This document shows, piece by piece, positions 8,965 through 16,390 of a stretch of DNA of 64,000 bases (positions are counted from its first letter, which is position 1; each line of letters begins with the position of its first letter). Under the pieces are notes generated by a model that saw nothing but the letters and a program-made list of their open reading frames with translations, did no database searches and was not told where the DNA came from. The stretch covers positions 62,001 through 126,000 of the forward strand of contig NZ_CP084912.1 of assembly GCF_020535245.1 (NCBI RefSeq), read 5' to 3'. This DNA comes from Asticcacaulis sp. AND118. GTDB lineage: Bacteria; Pseudomonadota; Alphaproteobacteria; Caulobacterales; Caulobacteraceae. The translations under genes were made by a program, and so were the position numbers.

Positions 8965-9975
8965 TCACTCCGCCTGAAGCGCGAGACGGAAGCCGATATT
9001 GGCCGCTGTGGTTTGTTCGTCGGCGCGGCGGCGTTTGGCGACGCGCAGATAGGGCAGCTCCCAGTCGAACCCGCCGCCGCGATGCACGCGCTGGCTTCCG
9101 GTCGATGGCCCCTGCGGGTCCTGCGCCGGACCGCTGAGATAATAGTCGGCGGCGTAACGGTCGGCGCACCATTCCCAGACGTTACCGGTCATGTCATGAA
9201 GCCCGAAGCCGTTGGCCCTGTATCGCCCGACCGGGGCCGTATGGACGAAGCCGTCATCGACGGATTTCAGCACCGGATATTTCCACTGCGGATAGGCAGC
9301 GGCGAAGCGCGCATCGGCTATATTGCCCTCCTGACCCGTCACCGGCTCGTGCTCGCCCCAGCTATAGACGGCATGGTCGGGACCGCCGGCGGCGTATTCC
9401 CATTCCGCCTCGCTCGGCAGGCGGAAGGGCCGCCCCGTCTTGTCGCGCAGCCACTGGACGAAGGCTGCCGCATCCGTCCAGCTTACGTGCACGACCGGAT
9501 GGTCGTCGCCCGCCTTCCAGCCTGTATGTTCCCAATCCAGCCCATTGCCGGGGCCCCACTGACCGCTCTGACGGCCTTGCGCATCCGTAGTCAGGGTATA
9601 GTCTCCCAGACTCTCACCCACGCGCTCCGCCGTGGTGACATATCCCGTTTCCGCGACGAACAGCCTGAAGGCGGCCACGGTCGTCTCGGTGCTGGCCAGC
9701 CAGAAATCCCCGCTGAGCGTGACCGTGCGCGACGGCGCTTCGTCGGCATACCATTTGCGATCGGCTTCGGGCTGCGCTTCGCCGAAGCGGCTGCCCATGA
9801 TGAAAGACCCAGCCGGTATGCGCACGAAACGCAGACCGGTGACCGGTTCGACAAAGCTGCGGGGTAACGTGACGGAGGGACTCGTGGCGGCGGTCTGCGG
9901 CGGAGCCGCGGACGCACTCAATGCGCCCGTCGCCAGCATCACCGACAGGAGGAGGGTTTTCAGGGACATGACCAT
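8965..9975 (-). CDS. exported SUMF1/FGE-fold protein lacking the cysteine pair
   Basis: This 336-residue protein has a signal peptide (cleavage near SASAAPP) and a complete SUMF1 (formylglycine-generating enzyme-like) fold: FVRIPAGSFIMGS, HPVVHVSWTDAAAFVQWL, RLPSEAEWEYAA, GLHDMTGNVWEWC, and RVHRGGGFDWE near the end. The paired cysteines that bind copper in true formylglycine-generating enzymes, normally after the RGGS motif, are absent. It is therefore probably not a sulfatase activator and may act as a structural or other modifying SUMF1 protein, like PvdO-type members. It starts 6 bases after the DUF2278 gene and ends 30 bases before the peroxidase-radical enzyme gene, so all three appear to be one operon. 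Confidence 0.9.
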   Translation of the reverse strand: MVMSLKTLLLSVMLATGALSASAAPPQTAATSPSVTLPRSFVEPVTGLRFVRIPAGSFIMGSRFGEAQPEADRKWYADEAPSRTVTLSGDFWLASTETTVAAFRLFVAETGYVTTAERVGESLGDYTLTTDAQGRQSGQWGPGNGLDWEHTGWKAGDDHPVVHVSWTDAAAFVQWLRDKTGRPFRLPSEAEWEYAAGGPDHAVYSWGEHEPVTGQEGNIADARFAAAYPQWKYPVLKSVDDGFVHTAPVGRYRANGFGLHDMTGNVWEWCADRYAADYYLSGPAQDPQGPSTGSQRVHRGGGFDWELPYLRVAKRRRADEQTTAANIGFRLALQAE

Positions 9976-9981
9976 GGCTCT

Positions 9982-11052
9982 TTAGAAGACGATGGTCCAG
10001 CCCGGGTGGCGCGATTGCTCCCGACTGTAGGCGACGCCGTCGACCTTCAGACCCGTGTCGTCCAGCAGGGTGATGATCCCGCCCCGGTTGGTCAGGGCCG
10101 CAGGCTGGACGATCGGCACCACGACGACCCCGCCTGCCGCGATTTCACCCGCCAAAGCCGTCCGCACCTTATTGGTGTCGGCGATCGTCCACCCTTCGAG
10201 CGATATCGCGTGCGGCGCGGTGTTGATCAACGTGACGGTCTCGTTTTCCGGGGACTGAGTCCCGTTGACGAGGGCGGCGATGATGCGCACCAGACCCTGC
10301 GGTTCCTCGGTGTCGGGCAGATCGATGCGCGTCGGCGCCGCCGGGGGCAGGGCGGGATCGGGGCGCGCCGGCGGCGGCACGCTGTAACCGTCGGCAAGAC
10401 CCACGAGGCGATGACCGGTCTGGTCGTCCGTATGCCAGGCCTGCGACTGAAATTTCAGGAATATGCCGACCCACTCGTTCTGATCCGGGAACTGCACCAG
10501 CAGGCCGCCGTCCTGCCAGATACCGTCGTCGCCGGTAAAGCGGCCGACATTGCCCTGGTTCATATGGATGTCGTGTATGCCGTTGCCCGGCAGGAAACCG
10601 AAGAACTTGTCCTTCTTGCCGCCTTCCGGTCCCCAGCGCTCGCCGAAGGCATAGACCATCGCTTCTTCGTCGCCCATGGCGCGCTGCATGATGCGGTCGA
10701 TCTTTTCGTTGAGATCGTTATCGACGCCCGGCACATCGAAGGGCAGAGGCCGCATCTTAGAGCGGTCGAACAGGTTGCCGCGAATATAGTCAAGTGCGCC
10801 GCTATTGGGTGTAGCCGCCAGGCGAGTAAAGCCCGGCGACAGACCCGACACGCGGTCGATGACCGGGTGCCTGAATTCTTCGACGACGATATATTCGACT
10901 TCGGACGGCGACAGGGCCGACTGCACATTGATGGCGATACGATAGTCGGTCGTTTCGTCGACCAGATGGACCTGATAGTGCGCATTGCGGCTTGTGCCCA
11001 GCCGTACCTCTACCGCCCTGCCCTTGAGGACGCCATAACTTCTGAGTGGCAT
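9982..11052 (-). CDS. DUF2278 protein with C-terminal lamin-tail domain
   Basis: This 356-residue protein is the first gene of the operon that holds the SUMF1 protein and the peroxidase-radical enzyme fusion. Residues about 1-215 match the DUF2278 (YukJ-like) family, with LPGNGIHDIHMNQGN and WQDGGLLVQFPD as recognisable parts. A proline-rich linker follows (about 225-245). Then comes an immunoglobulin-like lamin-tail domain (about 260-356) containing VTLINTAPHAISLEGWTIAD. No signal peptide is seen. The function of DUF2278 is unknown; lamin-tail domains commonly mediate binding. It might be a scaffold or substrate-binding partner of the fusion enzyme, which is inference from gene order only. 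Confidence 0.85.
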   Translation of the reverse strand: MPLRSYGVLKGRAVEVRLGTSRNAHYQVHLVDETTDYRIAINVQSALSPSEVEYIVVEEFRHPVIDRVSGLSPGFTRLAATPNSGALDYIRGNLFDRSKMRPLPFDVPGVDNDLNEKIDRIMQRAMGDEEAMVYAFGERWGPEGGKKDKFFGFLPGNGIHDIHMNQGNVGRFTGDDGIWQDGGLLVQFPDQNEWVGIFLKFQSQAWHTDDQTGHRLVGLADGYSVPPPARPDPALPPAAPTRIDLPDTEEPQGLVRIIAALVNGTQSPENETVTLINTAPHAISLEGWTIADTNKVRTALAGEIAAGGVVVVPIVQPAALTNRGGIITLLDDTGLKVDGVAYSREQSRHPGWTIVF

Positions 11053-11150
11053 GTCTTTCCCCGCCCGCTTGAGTTTGCAGGAGGGAGCGAACCACGATTT
11101 TAACCATTACACAACCATAAAGTGTATTTCTGACGAGTCAAAAGGATCGG

Positions 11151-14100
11151 CTACCAGATCGCCTCGTTATTGGATTTGAGGATTTCCTTCGGCTCGCCGT
11201 CGAGCGTCAGAACCACCTTACCCTCAGTGATCGCGGCGGGCAGCCGCACCGACACGGTTTGCGCCTTGGGCAGAAGGTCCAGCGGCGCGGCCAGCTCCCC
11301 AAAGCGCACGCGGGCGATTTCGCGACCTTGTGCATCGCTGACAACCGCGGTTCCGGCCGGAGTCGGTTTTGCCCCTAACGAATGAACGCGGATGCTTAAG
11401 CTGCGACCCTTGAGGTGTATGCTCTCCGTCGACACGGCGATGTCGGGACGGTTTGCCGTCTCCTCTCCCGCTGACACGCGCTCGAAGCGATAGGTGACGC
11501 TTTGGCGCGACGGCAAATCGAGGCGCAGGTCCGCCCCGCGCTCCAGTTCAGCCATGCGCGTCCGTCCCATGCCATCCGTGACGCGCCATTGGCCCGGGGC
11601 CATCTGATCGGCGGTCAGGATCGCCGTCGCCGCGCTATTCGCAAAGCTGTAGGCGCTGACCGTAAAGGCGGTCGGATGACCGGAATCGACCAGCACCGCC
11701 ACATCCTCGCCCTTGGCGCCCTCGAAGCGCCAGCGCAGCAGATTACCGGGATAGTAGACATTGCGCCGGTGCGCCACGCCGCCCAGTCGCGTGCGCTGCA
11801 GAAGCTCGTTCGGCACGCTGACGCGATCGGACCACAGATGCGCTTCGGTCAGGACCGGCATACGCCGCGTATTGGCCTCGACCTCCTTTTCGTAGAGCCC
11901 GCTCAGCAGCGCCGCATCGCCGGTCTTCTGCCAGCGCACCAGCGCCGCGAAATCCTTATCGCCTATGCCGCCCAGATTGCGGTCGATGGGCGCGCCCTTA
12001 CCGCCGATCTCGCCTGCCACGATGCGGTTGGCCAACTCAGGCCCGCCCGGCGCGCGCGTCATCAGGTCGGCATTGATCTGCGACAGGGCCGCCAGATTGC
12101 CGCGTTTGATATCGCCTTCAATCGGCCGCAGATAGCGGGCGTCACCGGTCCAGCTATAGGCCGCCCAGAACAGGCTGCCTGCGCTCTGGATGCCGTTACC
12201 CGACGTCTTGTCGGTCGCCCATTCGATATCGCTGGGGAAGGACCAGTTGCCCTTATCGTCCGGTTTCCCGTGCGCCAGCCAGCCGTCCACCGTCTCCAGC
12301 AACAGTTTCCGCGTCTGCGGCGCGCCGTTATGATCGACCAGCAGCAAGCCCGGATGGGTGATCAGCAGGCCGAAGTGCCGCTGCCAGCCGAGATGGCCTT
12401 CGCGCGCGATGTGCGTGCCGGAGAACCAGCCGGAGACCAGATGGCGGTGCCCGGCGGGATTGACCTCGAACAGGCGCGGATATTCGCGCGCCACTGCCAT
12501 GGCGCGCTCAAGCGCGACCGGATCACCAGGGCTCATCTGCAGCGCCTGCGCCACGGCATTGATGCCCTCTTCGTAGGAGTGCAGGTCGTCCGTGACGATG
12601 CGGCTGAGCCCCCCGCTCCACATTTCATTCTTGTAGGTCGCATCCAGCAATCTGCGTTGTGACGCGATGTAGCGCTGCGGATCGACACCCATCAGAACCA
12701 GCGGCACCCAGGCATTCATCAGATCGGTATCGTCGCTCAGGCCCCCGCCGAATTCACCGTTTTCGACCTGACGATTGTCGATCCACCAGTCGACGAAACG
12801 CTTGTAAAGCCGCAAATCCTCGACCTGACGCCAGGCCCAAAGGGGCGCGCCCGCGGGCGGCTGCGACTGTTGAAACGGCGGGCCGTAGGGCTGTTCGGGA
12901 TTCTTCTCAACCCAGTAGGCGCGTGCGGTTTCATTGCCCGGATCGACGCGCAGCACATCGGAAATGTCGCGCTCGAACCGCGTCCACAGCGGATAGGCGC
13001 GGATATTGGGCTGTTCCTCGACGAAAAAGGCCAGATTGTCGCGCGCCTGCTCCAGCCGATCGGCGACGTGCTCGGCCTTCGCCTCCGCCGCTGGCTTGAA
13101 CACCAGCCGCACCTGCGTCCCGTTCAGCGCCGCGGCGTCGAAATCGCGATCGGAGGCGAGGCTGATCATCAGGCTGGCGGTCGGCGGCAGGATGCGATCG
13201 CGCGTATCGAGCCACAGGGTGCGCGCTTCGCCGGGTTTGACCGCCACATTGACGTCCATCAGGTCGCGTTCGGGCCAGTTCGGATCGCGCAGGCGGATAT
13301 TCAGCGGGATGAGTTCGCCCTGCGACGGCGTGACCTTCAGCGCCGGCAGATCGAGGGCGATGCCGTCGAGGCCCGCCTCCATATTCGCCCAGCCATAGGC
13401 AAAGCGCGTCGGCGCTTCGCCCGGCCGCGTATCGCGGAAATCGCCGGGGATCAGCAGGTGCACGATCGGCGCACAGCCTACAACCGCCTTACCCGGTTTA
13501 CGCGGCGCGCCCGCCGGCAGGGCCACGGCGACGCTGCGCTCGGACGGCACATACCGCCCACCGATGAAGCCGCGCAGATCATCGAGCGCCGGATAAAGCC
13601 CGGCATCCGCCGAGGCGTCGACCGTATAGCGCAGGGTGGCGTAGCCTTCCGGCACCTCGCCCTTGGTCACGTGATAGGCGGCGATCTCCTGTATCGGCGT
13701 TTCCGGCAGGGTGGTCTCAAACCGCAGCTTGCCGCCCCTATGCTCCGGCACCACGGTCGAGGTACGCTCGACGCCGGGCTTGCGCGCGAACAGCGCCTTG
13801 CCGTCCCGCGTCAGCGTGCCGAAGGCCGCGCCGGTGATCTCGATGCGGTTCCACGGCTCGTCCGGCAGCGTCAAATCGTAGGCCTTGCCGCCTTCGGAAT
13901 AGACGTTCCAATCGGGCAACTGGAAATAGTCGTTTCGCCCCTCAAGGCGCGAACGGTTATAGACGCCGGGCCAGGTGGTTTCGCGGATACCGTCCGCGCC
14001 GCGAAACATTTTAGCCTTCAGGTCGCGCGTATCGGTGAACTCGACCTTGCGGATGCGCGTCACCGGATCGCTGAGATAGGTTGCATCGGGCGTCTCGAAA

Positions 14101-14879
14101 CCATGCCGCTGCAGCCAGAGGCTCCGGTCGAACGTCAAGGACGGGAGGGCGGGCGCGCCGTTCGTCGCCAGCGCCGCCACGCCGGCATCGTCCAGTCGCC
14201 GATCATAGACGCGGATCTCGTCGATGTCGCCCGAACGGCGGAAATTGTACATCGAATGGACCTGATAGGGCGACAGAATGCGCTGGAACGGCCCGAAGCC
14301 GTAAAGGCCCATATCGTAATGCGCTTTCAGTGTCTTTTCGGCGGCGGCCCGGCCGTTGATCCACAGCTTGACGCCCTGCGCCTCGTCCCAAGCGAAGGCC
14401 ACATGCACCCAGTCGTCCTTCGCCGGGACACGGTCCATTTTGAACGACACGCGCGAACGGGCCAGATTGGTGTCGGTGACGAAGGCGTCGAAACCGTGCC
14501 CGTTCCAGTCGATACGCAGCCACACCATGTCCCAACTGCTGCTTTCCGAGGCGGCGACGCGGAACAACGGAAACGGCTCGCTGCCCAAATCGTCGCGGGG
14601 CCGGAAGAAGAAGGACAGGGTGCCGCGCTGCGCCTGAATATTGCCGGGCGCCGACCACGCCAGCGCCAGATTGTCGTTGAGCCTCAGCGCTGGCCCGCTC
14701 TGACCGTCCGGCGTCGTCGTGGCCCCTACGGCGAAGATCGGCTGGGCCTGCCCCGCAGCGGCATCGGCGCTCAGCCCATTGTCGCCCGACAGGGAGAATA
14801 ACAGACCCTTATCGGCGGTTTGCGCCGCGGCGGGCACGGCGGCGAGCCACAAAAGGGACAGACAGGCGGGGATTTTCAT
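11151..14879 (-). CDS. large secreted LamG-containing protein, probable carbohydrate-active enzyme
   Basis: This 1242-residue protein has a signal peptide (cleavage after AVPAAAQ). It begins with a LamG/concanavalin-like domain (about residues 25-245) and continues with beta-rich segments. An aromatic, helix-rich region (about 690-1000) has features of an (alpha/alpha)6 toroid, with repeated WW, DD and HR pairs as in polysaccharide lyases and family-type glycosidases. Beta-sandwich modules complete the C-terminus. The overall layout fits a polysaccharide-degrading enzyme, but I cannot place it in a named family. AAGGAAG lies in front of the ATG. It may be controlled by the adjacent double-TetR regulator or stand alone. 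Confidence 0.75.
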   Translation of the reverse strand: MKIPACLSLLWLAAVPAAAQTADKGLLFSLSGDNGLSADAAAGQAQPIFAVGATTTPDGQSGPALRLNDNLALAWSAPGNIQAQRGTLSFFFRPRDDLGSEPFPLFRVAASESSSWDMVWLRIDWNGHGFDAFVTDTNLARSRVSFKMDRVPAKDDWVHVAFAWDEAQGVKLWINGRAAAEKTLKAHYDMGLYGFGPFQRILSPYQVHSMYNFRRSGDIDEIRVYDRRLDDAGVAALATNGAPALPSLTFDRSLWLQRHGFETPDATYLSDPVTRIRKVEFTDTRDLKAKMFRGADGIRETTWPGVYNRSRLEGRNDYFQLPDWNVYSEGGKAYDLTLPDEPWNRIEITGAAFGTLTRDGKALFARKPGVERTSTVVPEHRGGKLRFETTLPETPIQEIAAYHVTKGEVPEGYATLRYTVDASADAGLYPALDDLRGFIGGRYVPSERSVAVALPAGAPRKPGKAVVGCAPIVHLLIPGDFRDTRPGEAPTRFAYGWANMEAGLDGIALDLPALKVTPSQGELIPLNIRLRDPNWPERDLMDVNVAVKPGEARTLWLDTRDRILPPTASLMISLASDRDFDAAALNGTQVRLVFKPAAEAKAEHVADRLEQARDNLAFFVEEQPNIRAYPLWTRFERDISDVLRVDPGNETARAYWVEKNPEQPYGPPFQQSQPPAGAPLWAWRQVEDLRLYKRFVDWWIDNRQVENGEFGGGLSDDTDLMNAWVPLVLMGVDPQRYIASQRRLLDATYKNEMWSGGLSRIVTDDLHSYEEGINAVAQALQMSPGDPVALERAMAVAREYPRLFEVNPAGHRHLVSGWFSGTHIAREGHLGWQRHFGLLITHPGLLLVDHNGAPQTRKLLLETVDGWLAHGKPDDKGNWSFPSDIEWATDKTSGNGIQSAGSLFWAAYSWTGDARYLRPIEGDIKRGNLAALSQINADLMTRAPGGPELANRIVAGEIGGKGAPIDRNLGGIGDKDFAALVRWQKTGDAALLSGLYEKEVEANTRRMPVLTEAHLWSDRVSVPNELLQRTRLGGVAHRRNVYYPGNLLRWRFEGAKGEDVAVLVDSGHPTAFTVSAYSFANSAATAILTADQMAPGQWRVTDGMGRTRMAELERGADLRLDLPSRQSVTYRFERVSAGEETANRPDIAVSTESIHLKGRSLSIRVHSLGAKPTPAGTAVVSDAQGREIARVRFGELAAPLDLLPKAQTVSVRLPAAITEGKVVLTLDGEPKEILKSNNEAIW

Positions 14880-14951
14880 GAGCGCTTCCTTACCCGCTAT
14901 GCATCGGGCTTTCGCGCATCATAAATCAAAATCGCGCAATGGCGACGACAA

Positions 14952-16199
14952 TCAGCGCACCTGCAGGGCGTCGAGCAGTTGGGTGATCAGCCGCCGCGCC
15001 TCTGCCGGGCGTTGCGCCGGCGACAGAACGCTGAGGTCACGCCCCAGACCCTGCGCAAAGGTCGAGACCAGCCCGGCGGCTTGTGGCCCAAGCGGACCCT
15101 GTTCGCGCGGCAGTCGGCTCAGCCGATGCAGGGTGGTCTGACCGCGCGAATAACGGATCATGGCGCCGCGGTCGCGCAGGCTTTCATCGCGCGCCGCCTG
15201 CGACAGCAGCGCCTCCATGGCCAGCGCGTCGGGTTGCCGCGCATCGGCGGCAGAATAGGCCGTCAGTCCCTCGATATAGGACTGGCGCGTCACCGGCGCG
15301 TCATCGGCGGTCAGGTGCGGGCGGGTCAGACGCAGATAGATATAGGCCCACGCCGCCGCCATCAGGTCGCCGGCGCTGGGGAAATGATAGGTCACCGCCC
15401 CCAGATTGAGCCCTGCCGTTTGCGCCACCGCCCGATGCGTCACCGCCGCAGCACCCTCGCGCCCCACAATATCGGCGGCAGCTTCGGCAATGCGTTCGTG
15501 CACCGAACCGGCCACCAGCACCGGAGCGGCGAAGCGCGCGGTTTCCACCCGCGCATAGTCGCGCAACGGTCCTTCGCCCGGATCGCCGGTCATCAGCAGA
15601 CGCGCCCAGGACAGGCCGCTTTCCGACAGGCAGGCGCGGTCGAAGGAACCGCGCCAGACGATGCGATGGAGAAAGGCCTCGCCCGTGAAGAAGACCCGCA
15701 CCAGATCGGCCTGCGGCCCCATTCCGGTCAGCGCGCAGGCTTCGTCCCAGAAGCGTTTCCACAAAGCCTGCCACTGGGCGTTGGCGTCGGCGAAGTCCGG
15801 CTGTCGCGCCGCCAGAATCTGACACTCGCCCCAGGCAAAGGCCAGATCGGCCTGCGACCGGCACCAGTCGTCGATGATTGCCGCCAGCAGATGCCCGAAG
15901 GCTTCCCCGCCATTAGCCGTGGCGTCGATACGGCCCATTTCGCTTAAGGTCCGCTCGCACCAAGCTGCGGCGTGTGCGATGGCGCGCCCCTGCGCCGAAC
16001 ATAACAACTGTTCAAATCCGCCAAAATAGTAGTTGATTTGCGAGGCCTGAGCGCCGGCGCTCTGACTGACCTGACGCGCACTCATCTGGGCGCGTCCGTG
16101 GCTACGCCACATGCCGGCAACCGCCCCAAGCAGCCGATCGGCCGCAGACACCTTAAGCGCTTCTGTCTCTTTATTATAGACGCTGTCTATAGTCTGCAT
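14952..16199 (-). CDS. tandem double-TetR transcriptional regulator
   Basis: This 415-residue protein carries two complete TetR units in one chain, about twice the usual length of 190-220. The first helix-turn-helix is at about residues 20-65 (MSARQVSQSAGAQASQINYYF) and the second at about 236-282 (VTHRAVAQTAGLNLGAVTYHF), each followed by a helical ligand or dimer region. It would probably act as an intramolecular dimer. It is divergent from a TonB receptor and phosphatase unit, the most likely target. A perfect palindrome covers codons 3-9. If translation really starts at the GTG of codon 17, the palindrome would lie in the leader and serve as an operator. Confidence 0.88.
   Translation of the reverse strand: MQTIDSVYNKETEALKVSAADRLLGAVAGMWRSHGRAQMSARQVSQSAGAQASQINYYFGGFEQLLCSAQGRAIAHAAAWCERTLSEMGRIDATANGGEAFGHLLAAIIDDWCRSQADLAFAWGECQILAARQPDFADANAQWQALWKRFWDEACALTGMGPQADLVRVFFTGEAFLHRIVWRGSFDRACLSESGLSWARLLMTGDPGEGPLRDYARVETARFAAPVLVAGSVHERIAEAAADIVGREGAAAVTHRAVAQTAGLNLGAVTYHFPSAGDLMAAAWAYIYLRLTRPHLTADDAPVTRQSYIEGLTAYSAADARQPDALAMEALLSQAARDESLRDRGAMIRYSRGQTTLHRLSRLPREQGPLGPQAAGLVSTFAQGLGRDLSVLSPAQRPAEARRLITQLLDALQVR
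16175..16191. promoter_or_regulatory. palindrome TATAGAC-GCT-GTCTATA, candidate TetR operator
   Basis: A perfect 7-bp inverted repeat with a 3-bp spacer lies at the 5' end of the double-TetR gene. A further GTCTATAG half-site occurs at 16238-16245. Size and symmetry fit a TetR-family autoregulatory operator. Confidence 0.5.
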
Positions 16200-16315
16200 A
16201 TCCGCCCGAACCGGCCTCGCACTATGATACCTTTTTCGTCTATAGCCCGGTTTGCGGCGCGAATGCCACAGGGAATTACAGAAATCAGCGCGGGAGACGG
16301 GCGTTACGAATCCTT

Positions 16316-16355
16316 CATATAAACGTTCAAATTTTTACATACAAACGTTCTAATT
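16316..16355 (+). promoter_or_regulatory. two direct repeats CATAyAAACGTTCwAATT with 22-bp period
   Basis: CATATAAACGTTCAAATT (16316-16333) and CATACAAACGTTCTAATT (16338-16355) match at 16 of 18 positions. Their period of 22 bp equals two helical turns. They lie 36-75 bases upstream of the TonB receptor start, so they are good candidates for a regulator-binding region in its promoter. Confidence 0.5.
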
Positions 16356-16390
16356 GACCATCCCGAGTTCGTCATCATCGGGGCACGTTC

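Noticed and set aside
12870-14801. 643-codon frame on the plus strand opposite the LamG gene
   Set aside because: Low-complexity, Arg/Gln-rich antisense shadow without any domain or ribosome site.
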